This document shows, piece after piece, positions 1 through 8,251 of a stretch of 64,000 nucleotides of DNA (positions are counted from its first letter, which is position 1; each line of letters opens with the position of its first letter). The position numbers and the translations under genes were made by a program. The DNA is taken from assembly GCF_030814115.1 (NCBI RefSeq), contig NZ_JAUSUP010000004.1, forward strand, positions 62,001-126,000, given 5' to 3'. A model generated the notes under the pieces. That model made no database searches and was not told where the DNA came from. It was given only the letters and a program-made list of their open reading frames with translations. Source of the DNA: Alkalibacillus filiformis (GTDB lineage Bacteria > Bacillota > Bacilli > Bacillales > Alkalibacillaceae).

Positions 1-696
1 CTGTATTTTCATAACAACAATCAACCTTCTGAGTTTGAAGCTTTTTTCAATCAAGCTCATGAACTTTACTTAAAAAGAGATCTAAAAAGTCTACAAAAAT
101 TGTATGAAGAACAAATGGCGTTATGGGAGAAGTACAAAGTGAAGCCATATCGATGTCAGGCTGTCTTATTAAAAATCTATGAAAATATAATTAGGGATAA
201 AATGATTGATGACGAACGAGATGGTCTAAAAGAATTAATTGATTATTTATTTAATGTTGAAGTTTGGACACTGTACGAACTACGACTATACAGTAAAACA
301 ATTCTTGTACTAGATGAGAAGATGATTGAAACACTTTCTAAAACAGCTTATAAGAAAAGTAAACAAGGTTTGCCGAAAGTAAGGGAAACAGTGAACAATA
401 TTTTGCTGAATACGATTGTGTACTTAATAGGTCCAGTAAACCAACCTAAAAAACTAGTGAACGAACAATCCATTCAATACTTCTTTGAAACGGTAGAGGG
501 GAATTGTTTAGAAACAGATCTATTATTAAAAACGAACATTATGCAGTTAAAAGGAATGTATGAAGTGAAGAAAGGTAATCGAGATGATGGCTTGGAAATG
601 GTGAACCGGGCAATAGAAGTGTTTAAAGACTTACAAGCTCCACATTTAGCAAAAGATGCCGAGCGTTATTTAAGCTTAATGTTAAAGTGCCGGTAA
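1..696 (+). CDS. Rgg/GadR/MutR-like transcriptional regulator, C-terminal part (5' end outside window)
   Basis: The frame is open from base 1, so the gene starts before the window; 231 residues are visible. It is all alpha-helical in appearance, with repeated pairs of helices, and contains the stretch VEVWTLYELRLY that resembles the C-terminal peptide-binding domain of Rgg/MutR regulators. The N-terminal HTH expected for this family is not in view. Family knowledge: these are cytoplasmic DNA-binding proteins, often controlled by a short imported peptide. It runs towards a PlcR-like regulator on the opposite strand and shares a terminator with it. No pheromone-like ORF is visible in its short 3' flank. 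The family call is inference from pattern; a divergent TPR regulator of the PlcR/NprR type is the alternative. Confidence 0.6.
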   Translation: MYFHNNNQPSEFEAFFNQAHELYLKRDLKSLQKLYEEQMALWEKYKVKPYRCQAVLLKIYENIIRDKMIDDERDGLKELIDYLFNVEVWTLYELRLYSKTILVLDEKMIETLSKTAYKKSKQGLPKVRETVNNILLNTIVYLIGPVNQPKKLVNEQSIQYFFETVEGNCLETDLLLKTNIMQLKGMYEVKKGNRDDGLEMVNRAIEVFKDLQAPHLAKDAERYLSLMLKCR

Positions 697-787
697 GTAG
701 TAGTTTAGTTTCAGTTTAAAAGTCTTAATTTTAAAATAATACTAAACTTTTAGTCGGAATAGTGTTATGATACTTATTGATTGTATA

Positions 788-822
788 TAAAAAGCAACGG
801 GTGTTTAACCCGTTGCTTTTAA
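788..822. terminator. Bidirectional terminator between convergent regulators
   Basis: A 12-bp perfect stem, AAAGCAACGGGT (791-802) and ACCCGTTGCTTT (808-819), with a 5-nt loop and A/T runs on both sides. It overlaps the stop codon of the minus-strand regulator and follows the plus-strand Rgg-like gene. Confidence 0.85.
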
Positions 823-1700
823 ACAGATTCGTGTTCTTGAAAGGTTTGGATGTCGTGCTCAATGATCTTGGAAAGGTTATCCTTGCCTTCTAGTTCAAAT
901 AAAAATTTCGCTTTTTTCCAGTAGTCTATACCTTTTTCGGTTTTTCCTTGCATTAATAAGTTACGACCAATTTGGTAATGAAATTCTGCAAATGTAAATA
1001 AGTCTTCATACTCACGACAGTATGATAAACCTTGATAACAAACTTCTAAGGATTTATTAACTTCATGCAAATCACTATACACCTTTGCAAGATTATATCT
1101 AACTTTTGCAGTAATTCTTTTATCTTTAAGGTTAGTAAATTGGTTTATTAAATCATAAGCTTGTTCATGGTAGTCTTTTGATTCATTCAACAAGCCTTCA
1201 TCACGATACATAATCCCTAAACTATTTAAAATTTGAATATTTATCTCGGCAGAAAACCTGTCGAAAGAAGATAATGTTAAACAGTCTTTTAAGGTGTTAA
1301 CAGCTGCATCGAAATCATTGTGGAGATAGTATTCAGCCATAGAGCGGTGCCACATTAGAGACCGATGTTCTGGTTGAGATTTAAACAGTGGGTTTTTCAT
1401 CTCGGTTTTTACAATGTCTTCTATTGTTTCATAGTCACGGTTTCTTCTAGCTTTTTCAAGTTGCGACCAAACTTCATTTAGGTAGTCTTCGCGTTCGCTG
1501 TCTGAATCCGATAAAAAATAAGTAATGTAAACACCCAATTTATCAGCAATCCCTTTCAAGGTCATATACGATGGCTGATGTTGATCGCGTTCTATTCTAC
1601 TAAGTTCAGATTGTGAACAAACTCCATTGGCAAGGCCTGCTTGTGAAACATCTAGTCGTTTCCGCAGATCTTTAATTTTTTCTCCTAGTGATAAATTCAT
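819..1700 (-). CDS. PlcR-like quorum-sensing regulator (HTH_3 plus TPR)
   Basis: A 293-residue protein. Residues about 4-60 form a Cro/C1-type HTH (LGEKIKDLRKRLDVSQ...SQSELSRIE), and the rest looks like five or more TPR helix pairs (for example HEQAYDLI, VRYNLAKVYSDL, FHYQIGRNLLMQGKTEKG). Size and layout match PlcR/NprR of the RNPP family, cytoplasmic regulators that bind a re-imported peptide. An in-frame extension runs upstream to 1799, but GGGAGAG just before the ATG at 1700 decides the start. A 39-codon exported-peptide gene lies divergently 173 bp away, and a TATGC-N6-GCATA palindrome sits right upstream of this start. Target genes are not evident. Family call fairly sure; the exact PlcR orthology is inference. 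Confidence 0.8.
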   Translation of the reverse strand: MNLSLGEKIKDLRKRLDVSQAGLANGVCSQSELSRIERDQHQPSYMTLKGIADKLGVYITYFLSDSDSEREDYLNEVWSQLEKARRNRDYETIEDIVKTEMKNPLFKSQPEHRSLMWHRSMAEYYLHNDFDAAVNTLKDCLTLSSFDRFSAEINIQILNSLGIMYRDEGLLNESKDYHEQAYDLINQFTNLKDKRITAKVRYNLAKVYSDLHEVNKSLEVCYQGLSYCREYEDLFTFAEFHYQIGRNLLMQGKTEKGIDYWKKAKFLFELEGKDNLSKIIEHDIQTFQEHESV

Positions 1701-1715
1701 GGTTCTCTCCCTTTT

Positions 1716-1731
1716 TATGCAAAAACGCATA
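1716..1731. promoter_or_regulatory. Candidate PlcR-box-like operator
   Basis: TATGCAAAAACGCATA is a 5-bp perfect inverted repeat with a 6-bp spacer in the divergent regulator/peptide intergenic region. It resembles the known PlcR box TATGNAAN4TNCATA but is one base shorter. A further ATGCAAA half-site lies near 1748-1754. Binding by the adjacent regulator is inference. Confidence 0.5.
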
Positions 1732-1811
1732 TTTTTTTTAAAAAAGCATGCAAATGAGTGAATATTATGTATAGAACTCTTCAAACCTATTATAGTCATC
1801 TTTTAAGCGTT

Positions 1812-1840
1812 TTTACAAATCTCTTGTCAACGTAGATAAT
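1812..1840 (+). promoter_or_regulatory. SigA-type promoter of the signal peptide gene
   Basis: TTTACA (1812-1817), a 17-bp spacer and GATAAT (1835-1840) lie upstream of an AGGGAGGTG ribosome binding site and the ATG at 1874. The palindrome at 1716-1731 lies about 80 bp upstream of the -35, a plausible position for an activator. Confidence 0.6.
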
Positions 1841-1873
1841 GTACATAGATTGATTGAGGGAGGTGTAGAAACG

Positions 1874-1993
1874 ATGAAAAAGTTATTAGTCCTAACTATT
1901 CTTCTAGGTGCTATTTTCGGTCTTACCCCAACTGAAACAGCAGTAGAAGATAGTGAACCAGTTACTGTATTAGATTTACCTGGTTTACACTAA
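1874..1993 (+). CDS. PapR-like exported pro-peptide (candidate pheromone)
   Basis: A 39-residue ORF with a strong ribosome binding site (AGGGAGGTG, about 10 nt before ATG). Residues 1-18 look like a signal peptide (MKKLLVLTILLGAIFGLT). A short acidic linker follows, and the C-terminus is VTVLDLPGLH. This layout (signal sequence, acidic spacer, short hydrophobic C-terminal peptide) is that of PapR and NprX pro-peptides, and DLPGLH recalls the DLPFE-type core of PapR. It is divergent from the PlcR-like regulator with its own promoter. In B. cereus papR lies downstream of plcR in the same direction, so the divergent arrangement is different. Export, processing and re-import through Opp are inferred from the family. 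Confidence 0.75.
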   Translation: MKKLLVLTILLGAIFGLTPTETAVEDSEPVTVLDLPGLH

Positions 1994-2230
1994 TTTGTTG
2001 AGTCATACATACTGAACCCAGTATGGCTCATAATTTAAGTCCCTGTACCCTATAATCATCTAATAGATTAAGGGCAATCACTTTATTGATGAACGAATGA
2101 TTTTTTAAAAGAGAATACAAGATCACGCTCTTGTAATGGTTTCACCTCAGCCGCATCCTCCTTAACTCGGCATTAAGGAGGATGTCCCCCATTTTTTTAA
2201 CATCAAGAAAACCGAGAGTGGAGGTGCGAT
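1994..2230. other. Intergenic region after the peptide gene
   Basis: It contains a small imperfect hairpin just after the peptide gene (ATACT...AGTAT within 2004-2030) and the larger hairpin annotated separately. No ORF with a convincing ribosome binding site was found. Confidence 0.4.
2154..2199 (+). terminator. Hairpin terminator
   Basis: A 12-bp perfect stem, CATCCTCCTTAA (2154-2165) and TTAAGGAGGATG (2173-2184), with a 7-nt loop, followed by CCCCCATTTTTTT. It probably ends the peptide transcript. It could also act as an attenuator for the lipoprotein gene that starts 32 bp further on. Confidence 0.65.
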
Positions 2231-2581
2231 ATGAAACTATTATTAATTTTACTAGTTTTAGTCTTCAGTGGATGTGATCATTACGATGAAGAGAAACTAG
2301 TTCAGGAACATAAACCATCGACTCCTATGTTCGAGTATAATTTAATGATTGTTGTAAGTGACGAACATCAAATTAGTAAAATTAATAATAGCGTTGTATC
2401 TGAATTCGAACAGATGGATTTAAAACGTGTTATGACAACCTCTTATGTATGGGATGACCAAAATAAAAGTTATACTAAGGTTTTTGATATTGATGAGTAT
2501 CCAACTTACCTATTATTCGGTCATGAAGGAGTTGTCTTGCAAACGAGTGACCTTACAGAAGTAAGGCGATATTTGAATTAA
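2231..2581 (+). CDS. Small lipoprotein, possible thioredoxin-like fold
   Basis: 116 residues. The N-terminus is a lipoprotein signal with lipobox VFSGC at about residues 11-15, so it should be anchored on the outer face of the membrane. The C-terminal half (YPTYLLFGHEGVVLQTSDLTEVRRYL) resembles the cis-Pro strand and last helix of thioredoxin-like proteins, but no CxxC active site is present. The ATG at 2231 follows GGAGGTG. The next gene starts 26 bp downstream and probably shares the transcript. I do not recognise a specific function. Confidence 0.7.
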   Translation: MKLLLILLVLVFSGCDHYDEEKLVQEHKPSTPMFEYNLMIVVSDEHQISKINNSVVSEFEQMDLKRVMTTSYVWDDQNKSYTKVFDIDEYPTYLLFGHEGVVLQTSDLTEVRRYLN

Positions 2582-2607
2582 CAGCCGATTGAAATAAGGG
2601 TGATGAC

Positions 2608-2910
2608 ATGATCAATCCACTTATTGTGCTAATCGCATTATCTTTAACTGTCATTGTGATTAGGTTAAGAGTTTCGCGAAAGTACGATACGTTATACGAA
2701 GCAGTTGGAAATCGACCGAATGAAATCAATAATCGCTATCAATTTTTGCATAACCAAGGTGTAAGGTGCCGATTGCAAAATGTTAGCTCTAGACCAGGTG
2801 TAATTATTCATGGTAGTTCAGAACTTGGAACGACGGTTCGTCTACTCGTGCATAAAAACGATTTAAACGAAGCTGAACAACACATGATCGATTATAAGAG
2901 AAGTTGTTAA
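2608..2910 (+). CDS. Membrane-anchored small protein, DUF2007-like
   Basis: 100 residues. Residues 1-20 form one membrane segment. The rest (LHNQGVRCRLQN...TVRLLVHKNDLNEAEQHM) has the beta-alpha-beta look of the short DUF2007 putative signal-transducing domain. The start follows AAGGGTG. It lies directly after the small lipoprotein gene and before a bidirectional terminator. Domain assignment is by pattern only. Confidence 0.6.
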   Translation: MINPLIVLIALSLTVIVIRLRVSRKYDTLYEAVGNRPNEINNRYQFLHNQGVRCRLQNVSSRPGVIIHGSSELGTTVRLLVHKNDLNEAEQHMIDYKRSC

Positions 2911-2946
2911 TTTGCGTATACTCCCTATCATACTCCCTATAGATGG

Positions 2947-2976
2947 AAGGCAAGTGCTTATAAGCACTTGCCTTTT
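2947..2976. terminator. Bidirectional terminator
   Basis: A fully self-complementary hairpin, AAGGCAAGTGCTTA followed by its complement (2947-2974), then TTTTCC. It separates the plus-strand small gene from the minus-strand pepF. Confidence 0.8.
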
Positions 2977-2985
2977 CCATTACTA

Positions 2986-4797
2986 TTAATCTACTAATTC
3001 GTAGCTTTTCTCTAATTCATCGACTAATGAACCGACATAGGAAACGGCTTTTTTAATCGGATCCGGCGTTGTCATATCAACACCAGCATATTTCATTAGT
3101 TCTTGTGGTGTTTTCGTACCACCCATCTTTAATACTTCTAACCAACGATCAATGGCTGGTTGGCCTTCTTCTTTGAACAGCTGTGATACAGCTGTTGAAG
3201 CTGTTAAGCCAGCTGAATACGTATATGGATATAAGCCCATGTAATAGTGAGGCTGGCGCATCCATGTTAATTCTGCACCTTCATCAATTTCAACGACATC
3301 GCCCCAGAAGTTACGTAACGTTTCGCCTTTTTGTTGTTTTAATGTGTTTGCTGTTAAAGGTACCCCTTGTTCAGCTAATTCGTACACACGACGTTGATAC
3401 TCACCTTCTAGTAAGTGCGTTACGAAATTGTGATAGTAAGAGCCTAACAGTTGTAAAATGACCCAACGACGCATGCGTGGATCGTCCGTCGTTTCAAGTA
3501 AATGGTCAGCTAGTAGCATTTCATTCATTGTTGATGGTGCTTCAATGAAGTATGTTGACGGTCTAGTATTAAAAATGTGTTGATGCTGATTAGCTAAATG
3601 TAAGTGACCCGCGTGACCTAGCTCATGAGCTAAAATAAATGCACCACGCATTTTACCTGTATACGTTAATAAGATGTATGGGTGAACACCGTAAGGGCTC
3701 GCACAGAATGCCCCTGTCGACTTACCAATGTTATCAGCGTAATCAACCCAACGTTCTTTTAACGCTTTTTCCATAATGGCTGTATATTCAGGCCCCATGA
3801 CTTGTAAAGAGTCTAATATCGTTTGAGACACATCTTCATAAGAAGATTCAGGGTCGAACTCAGGATCTAATGGCGCTTTAAGGTCAACGAACTGCAGTTT
3901 ATCTAATCCGTATACTTGTTGTTTAAGCTTAGCGAAACGTCGCATATGTGGAGCTAGTTCTTTTTGAATGACATCTAATTGATTATGGTACATTTCTTCT
4001 GTCACTTTTTGTGGTTGAAGTAACATTTGTGTAACCGAATCATAACCACGTGCATGTGAAAGAGCGACTTCTTTCTTAACTTGTGTCGCGTATGTCGCAG
4101 CATAAGTGTTTTCGTATTGTTTTAACGTTTTGACAAAAGAATCATACGCTTTACGTCGAACTTCTGTGTTTGATGAAAGTTCATGCTCATCTTCAAATAA
4201 TGCAAACGAGTTAGCGTATTCAGTTCCATCACTAGTCGTAAATGATTCAAATTCCATATCAGATGATTTACTACGCTGATAGATCATGTATGGTGCTGAA
4301 TGAACTTCACCTAAAGATGCTAGCACTTCTTCTGTTTCTGGTGCTAATGTGTAAGGTTTGCGCTCTAATAAATCGTTTAATGTCTTCTTATAAACTTGTA
4401 ACTCTTCATTTTCTTCTAAGTATTGCTCAATTGTGCCTTCTGGAAGAGCTAACACTTCTGAATCGAAAAAGGCCATTTCAGCTTGGACTTTTGCGAAAAC
4501 AGAAGACACTTTACCAGAGTTAGCTTGGTTCTCAGGGTTAGTTCCATCTTCTGATGAGCGTAAGTTCGCATAAGTCCCGACCACAATTGCCTTCTTTTGT
4601 ACCTCTGCTTGTGCATTTAAGCAAGCTAATAAAACGTCAGAACCTTCATGTAAACGGCCTTTGTACTGCGTCACTTCAGGAGTGAGCTGCTCTAAATCAT
4701 TTAATGCTTGTTCCCACTGTTTATTTGATTCAAATAAATCTTCTAACTTCCATGTCTGGTCGACAGGAACGTCTTGTCTTTGTAAACGTTGTGCCAT
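2986..4797 (-). CDS. pepF: Oligoendopeptidase F (M3 family zinc peptidase)
   Basis: 603 residues, the usual length for PepF. The zinc motif HELGH is at about residue 390 (ILAHELGHAGHLH), and a downstream glutamate region (FIEAPSTMNEMLL) supplies the third ligand typical of M3 peptidases. It cleaves short peptides in the cytoplasm. An in-frame TTG at 4818 lies inside the AGGAGG itself, so the ATG at 4797, preceded by GAGGAGG, is the start. No unusual residues were seen. In Bacillaceae PepF can influence peptide pheromone levels; a link to the nearby quorum-sensing genes would be speculation. Confidence 0.95.
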   Translation of the reverse strand: MAQRLQRQDVPVDQTWKLEDLFESNKQWEQALNDLEQLTPEVTQYKGRLHEGSDVLLACLNAQAEVQKKAIVVGTYANLRSSEDGTNPENQANSGKVSSVFAKVQAEMAFFDSEVLALPEGTIEQYLEENEELQVYKKTLNDLLERKPYTLAPETEEVLASLGEVHSAPYMIYQRSKSSDMEFESFTTSDGTEYANSFALFEDEHELSSNTEVRRKAYDSFVKTLKQYENTYAATYATQVKKEVALSHARGYDSVTQMLLQPQKVTEEMYHNQLDVIQKELAPHMRRFAKLKQQVYGLDKLQFVDLKAPLDPEFDPESSYEDVSQTILDSLQVMGPEYTAIMEKALKERWVDYADNIGKSTGAFCASPYGVHPYILLTYTGKMRGAFILAHELGHAGHLHLANQHQHIFNTRPSTYFIEAPSTMNEMLLADHLLETTDDPRMRRWVILQLLGSYYHNFVTHLLEGEYQRRVYELAEQGVPLTANTLKQQKGETLRNFWGDVVEIDEGAELTWMRQPHYYMGLYPYTYSAGLTASTAVSQLFKEEGQPAIDRWLEVLKMGGTKTPQELMKYAGVDMTTPDPIKKAVSYVGSLVDELEKSYELVD

Positions 4798-4993
4798 AAT
4801 TTTCAAAAACCTCCTCAAAATCTATTTCGGAAATCTAAGTATTAGTATAAAATAAAAACTACAACATGTCACATAAATCAGAAAATTAATAATCATTTTT
4901 CTTTTTCAGTCCTGAGGCTGAGAGAATTTACAATTTCGTTACGGTTCACACCGGAATGAAGTTATGTAAGATTAAGTAAAAAGGGGGAGTTAC

Positions 4994-6385
4994 ATGTTAA
5001 ATCATGCATTAGTTCAAGATGTCATTCATGAATCGTTAACAACAGGTGGCGATTTTGCAGAAGTTTTCGTTGAAGATACGTTTAAAGATAACCTGCTGTT
5101 ACAAGGTGGACGTATTGATAAAAGTTTATCAGGGCGCGACTTCGGTGTTGGTATTCGTGTGTATAATGGCTTTCACAGTGCTTATACATATACGACAGAC
5201 TTCTCACGCGAAGGTTTACTAAAGTCAGCACGACAGGCAGCACAAGCAATAAACGGCAATGGAAAAGTAAATGTCCAACCGTTTCAACATGAACAAGCAC
5301 CAGTGATTCATGAGATTAACCAACTACCACAATCAGTTGAGAAAGCTCGTAAAGTGAACGTGATGAAAAATGCGGCAGACATTGCAAATAACTATCATAA
5401 TAGCATTTCACAAGTAAGAGTTAACTTATTAGATGAAGAACAAAATGTATTGATCGCTAACTCTGATGGCAAATTTGTTGAAGATAAGCGCGTTCATAGT
5501 CGCATGTCGATTGCCGCAATTGCATCAAATGAACACGATATGGAAACAGGTTTTTACGGACCAGGTGCTGTACAAGGCTTTGAGTTCTTTGAAAACCTTG
5601 ATTTAAATCATTACGCCAAAGAAGCAGCACGCATTGCGGTTACAAATTTAGGTGCAGACCCATGCCCAAGTGGTAAGTTCCCAGTCATTATTGATAACGA
5701 GTTTGGTGGCGTTATTTTCCATGAAGCTTGTGGTCATGGTTTAGAAGCGACTTCTGTTGCTAAAGGCAAATCAGCATTCGCAAACAAAGTGGGTGAACAA
5801 GTAGCACCTGATATTGTAACTTATATCGATGATGGTACGATTCCGAATGAATGGGGCTCAATCAATGTGGACGATGAAGGTAACAAGCCTCAGAAAAATG
5901 TCTTAATTGAAAATGGTATTTTAAAAGGTTACTTAGTCGACCAATTGAACGGACGCATTATGGATACTGAGCCAACTGGTTCAGGGCGTCGTGAATCATA
6001 CCGTTATGCTCCGACATCACGTATGACAAACACTTACATTGCACCAGGTGAGTCTACACCAGAAGAGATTATTGCCAATACGGAACACGGAATTTACGCT
6101 CGCTACATGGGTGGCGGTTCTGTTAACCCAGCAACTGGTGATTACAACTTTGCGATTAACGAGGCTTACTTAGTGAAAAATGGTAAAATCGATAAACCAG
6201 TTCGCGGAGCAACGTTGATCGGTAATGGTCCTAAAACGTTACAAACTGTTGATATGGTTGGAAATAATTTAGGTCATGGAGCAGGTATGTGCGGTTCTCT
6301 AAGTGGTAGTATTCCGGTAAACGTAGGTCAACCAACATTAAGGGTAAGCGAAATAACTGTTGGCGGCCGAAAGGAGGATGCTTAA
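4994..6385 (+). CDS. tldD: Metalloprotease TldD
   Basis: 463 residues, matching TldD. The zinc motif HEACGH (HExxxH) lies at about residues 249-254 in GGVIFHEACGHGLEAT, and the C-terminal GAGMCGSLSGSIPV region is typical of the family. TldD pairs with TldE/PmbA to form a heterodimeric protease that degrades unfolded peptides; in E. coli it matures microcin and CcdA. The start follows AAAGGGGG. The next gene begins one base after the stop, so the two are cotranscribed. Confidence 0.93.
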   Translation: MLNHALVQDVIHESLTTGGDFAEVFVEDTFKDNLLLQGGRIDKSLSGRDFGVGIRVYNGFHSAYTYTTDFSREGLLKSARQAAQAINGNGKVNVQPFQHEQAPVIHEINQLPQSVEKARKVNVMKNAADIANNYHNSISQVRVNLLDEEQNVLIANSDGKFVEDKRVHSRMSIAAIASNEHDMETGFYGPGAVQGFEFFENLDLNHYAKEAARIAVTNLGADPCPSGKFPVIIDNEFGGVIFHEACGHGLEATSVAKGKSAFANKVGEQVAPDIVTYIDDGTIPNEWGSINVDDEGNKPQKNVLIENGILKGYLVDQLNGRIMDTEPTGSGRRESYRYAPTSRMTNTYIAPGESTPEEIIANTEHGIYARYMGGGSVNPATGDYNFAINEAYLVKNGKIDKPVRGATLIGNGPKTLQTVDMVGNNLGHGAGMCGSLSGSIPVNVGQPTLRVSEITVGGRKEDA

Positions 6386-6386
6386 G

Positions 6387-7730
6387 ATGAACGTTTTAGA
6401 ATTTAAAGATGAACTATTTCAAAAAGGATCTGAAAAAGGCTTTAAAGATATGGAACTTTATTACGAAAAAAGCGATCGTTTTGTTTGTGCTATTGATAAG
6501 GGTGAAGTTGATCAATTCACAACAGCAGAAGTAACAGGCGTTTCTTTCCGTGGTGTGTACGCAGACCAAATGGGATATGCCTACACTGAAAAGCTCGATG
6601 AATCTTCAATTGAATTTTTAATAGAAAATGCACTAGAAAATGCGAGTGTTTTAGAATCTGAAGATGTTGAAGAAATATATGAAGGTGATTCGAACTATAA
6701 AGACATTAGTTTCTCTTCAGAAGCGCTAAAATCTGTTACAAATGAAGAAAAGATTAATTTTATGAAGGAATTAGACAAAGAAATATACGCTGCTGACGAA
6801 CGTGTCGTTGCAACGAATTTCTTTACTATGCAATCAGTTGATGTTCAAAAAGCTATGTACAATAGTAAAGGCCTGGCGTTGGAAGATGATCAAAACTATC
6901 TCGTGTATATGGTGATCGTCATTGTTGAGGAAAATGATGTGACGAAATCCGGTGTTCACATAGAAGTGGTGAGTGACTGGGGTAAAGTTAACGCAAAAGA
7001 GTCGGCTCAAAAAGCCGTTCAAGAAGCTGTGTCTTACTTAAATCCGTTAGAAACTGATGATAAATTTTATCCGGTTATTTTAAGACAAGATGCTGCTAGA
7101 AGTTTACTCGACACTTTTGTGACGACATTCTCCGCTGAAACAGCACAACAAGGGATGTCTAAATTAAAAGAAAAAGTCGGAAGCAAAATTGCAGGAGATA
7201 ATATTAATCTAGTTGACGATCCTTTCATGAAAAACCGAATGGGAAGCCGTACGTTCGATGCTGAAGGTGTTGCAACTGAAAAATTAAATGTAGTAGAGAA
7301 TGGAACACTTACAACGCTACTACACAACCGAAAAACAGCTAAAAAAGATGGCGTTAAGACGACAGGCCATGCATCAAAAGTATCTTATAAAGGTACAGTT
7401 AATGTCGCTCCATCTAACTTTTATATTGAGCCTGGTAGTCAATCATATGATGAGCTAGTTCAAGGCTTGGATGAAGGTATAGTCGTGACGAATTTACAAG
7501 GTTTACACTCAGGTGTCAATGCGATCTCAGGTGACTTCTCCTTAGCTGCAAACGGTTATTACGTTAAAGACGGCAAGATTCAGGGACCGACAAACTTAAT
7601 GACCATTGCCGGAAATTTCTTTGAGTTATTAAATGAAGTAAACGAAGTTGGAAGCGATCTTGAATTCGGCCCGTCAAACGTTGGCGCACCATCATTACTG
7701 TTAAAAGGATTATCCGTTACATTTGAATAA
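6387..7730 (+). CDS. pmbA: TldE/PmbA family protease subunit
   Basis: 447 residues of the PmbA/TldE type, homologous to TldD but without the HExxxH motif, as expected for the non-catalytic partner. Conserved C-terminal blocks include SGDFSLAANGYYVKDGKI and TIAGNFFELL. A longer in-frame start exists inside tldD, but AGGAGG at 6372-6378 followed by ATG at 6387 decides the start. It is translationally linked to tldD, with one base between stop and start. A terminator follows. Confidence 0.92.
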   Translation: MNVLEFKDELFQKGSEKGFKDMELYYEKSDRFVCAIDKGEVDQFTTAEVTGVSFRGVYADQMGYAYTEKLDESSIEFLIENALENASVLESEDVEEIYEGDSNYKDISFSSEALKSVTNEEKINFMKELDKEIYAADERVVATNFFTMQSVDVQKAMYNSKGLALEDDQNYLVYMVIVIVEENDVTKSGVHIEVVSDWGKVNAKESAQKAVQEAVSYLNPLETDDKFYPVILRQDAARSLLDTFVTTFSAETAQQGMSKLKEKVGSKIAGDNINLVDDPFMKNRMGSRTFDAEGVATEKLNVVENGTLTTLLHNRKTAKKDGVKTTGHASKVSYKGTVNVAPSNFYIEPGSQSYDELVQGLDEGIVVTNLQGLHSGVNAISGDFSLAANGYYVKDGKIQGPTNLMTIAGNFFELLNEVNEVGSDLEFGPSNVGAPSLLLKGLSVTFE

Positions 7731-7771
7731 ATAGCGGTTATCCGTTGCCACATTTGGCAAGACTGGAAGAG

Positions 7772-7800
7772 GAAGGCTCACTAAAGTGGGCCTTCTTTTT
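7772..7800 (+). terminator. Terminator of tldD-pmbA
   Basis: An 11-bp stem, GAAGGCTCACT with AGTGGGCCTTC (one G-U pair), a 2-nt centre, then TTTTT. Confidence 0.85.
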
Positions 7801-7802
7801 AC

Positions 7803-8035
7803 GTTGAGCGCTCAGTTCGTGCGAACGCTGATAAATTAGAGTGGGCGCTGATAAAGTTTTGTGAACGCCGATAAGTTTGGTGCGAACGCTGATAAAAATT
7901 GTTGAGCGCTGATAAAGTATGGCCGAGCGCTGATAAAAGTTAGCGAGCGCTGATAAAATATCGCGAGCGCCAAATAAATTTCACAAACGCAAAATTTTCA
8001 CGTGCGCTCCCCAAAAAATCCCATGAGAGCTTATA
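7803..8035 (+). repeat. Degenerate ~20-bp intergenic repeat array 1 (GAGCGCTGATAAA type)
   Basis: About ten to twelve units with a period of 18-23 bp. The core is GAGCGCTGATAAA or GAACGCTGATAAA, with a variable 7-9 bp spacer. Towards the right the units decay to GAGCGCCAAATAAA and shorter forms. The array fills most of the 521-bp gap between pmbA and gatC. The same core recurs at 47228-47368 (opposite orientation) and 59556-59790. No ORF, transposase or direct-repeat regularity of the CRISPR kind is seen. Confidence 0.85.
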
Positions 8036-8180
8036 AAGTAGTCAAACAAACTAATGTATTACTACCAATAACTAACCATTAAACCGATCCACCACACCAA
8101 AAACAAAAACCTCGACACAAACTAACAAATTAACTGATATTTCCCGGGTGATTAATGGTAAAATAACAGTAGTGCAATTA
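8036..8180. other. AT-rich spacer between repeat array and gatC promoter
   Basis: No coding or structural signal is visible here. Confidence 0.4.
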
Positions 8181-8210
8181 TTGTCATTGTAAAGGAAAAT
8201 TTGCTATGAT
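8181..8210 (+). promoter_or_regulatory. SigA-type promoter of gatCAB
   Basis: TTGTCA (8181-8186), an 18-bp spacer, and TATGAT (8205-8210), followed by CGGAGGTG and the ATG of gatC at 8252. Confidence 0.65.
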
Positions 8211-8251
8211 GAATAGTATTGTGAAGTGTATAACGTACGGAGGTGTAAGTG

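Noticed and set aside
4910-4975. CTGAGAG motif upstream of tldD resembling a TPP riboswitch
   Set aside because: The second conserved half (ACCTGATCTGG and CAGCGTAGGGAA) is missing, and tldD has no link to thiamine.
7803-8035. Repeat array as a CRISPR
   Set aside because: Units are short, degenerate and have spacers of only 7-9 bp; no cas genes are present.
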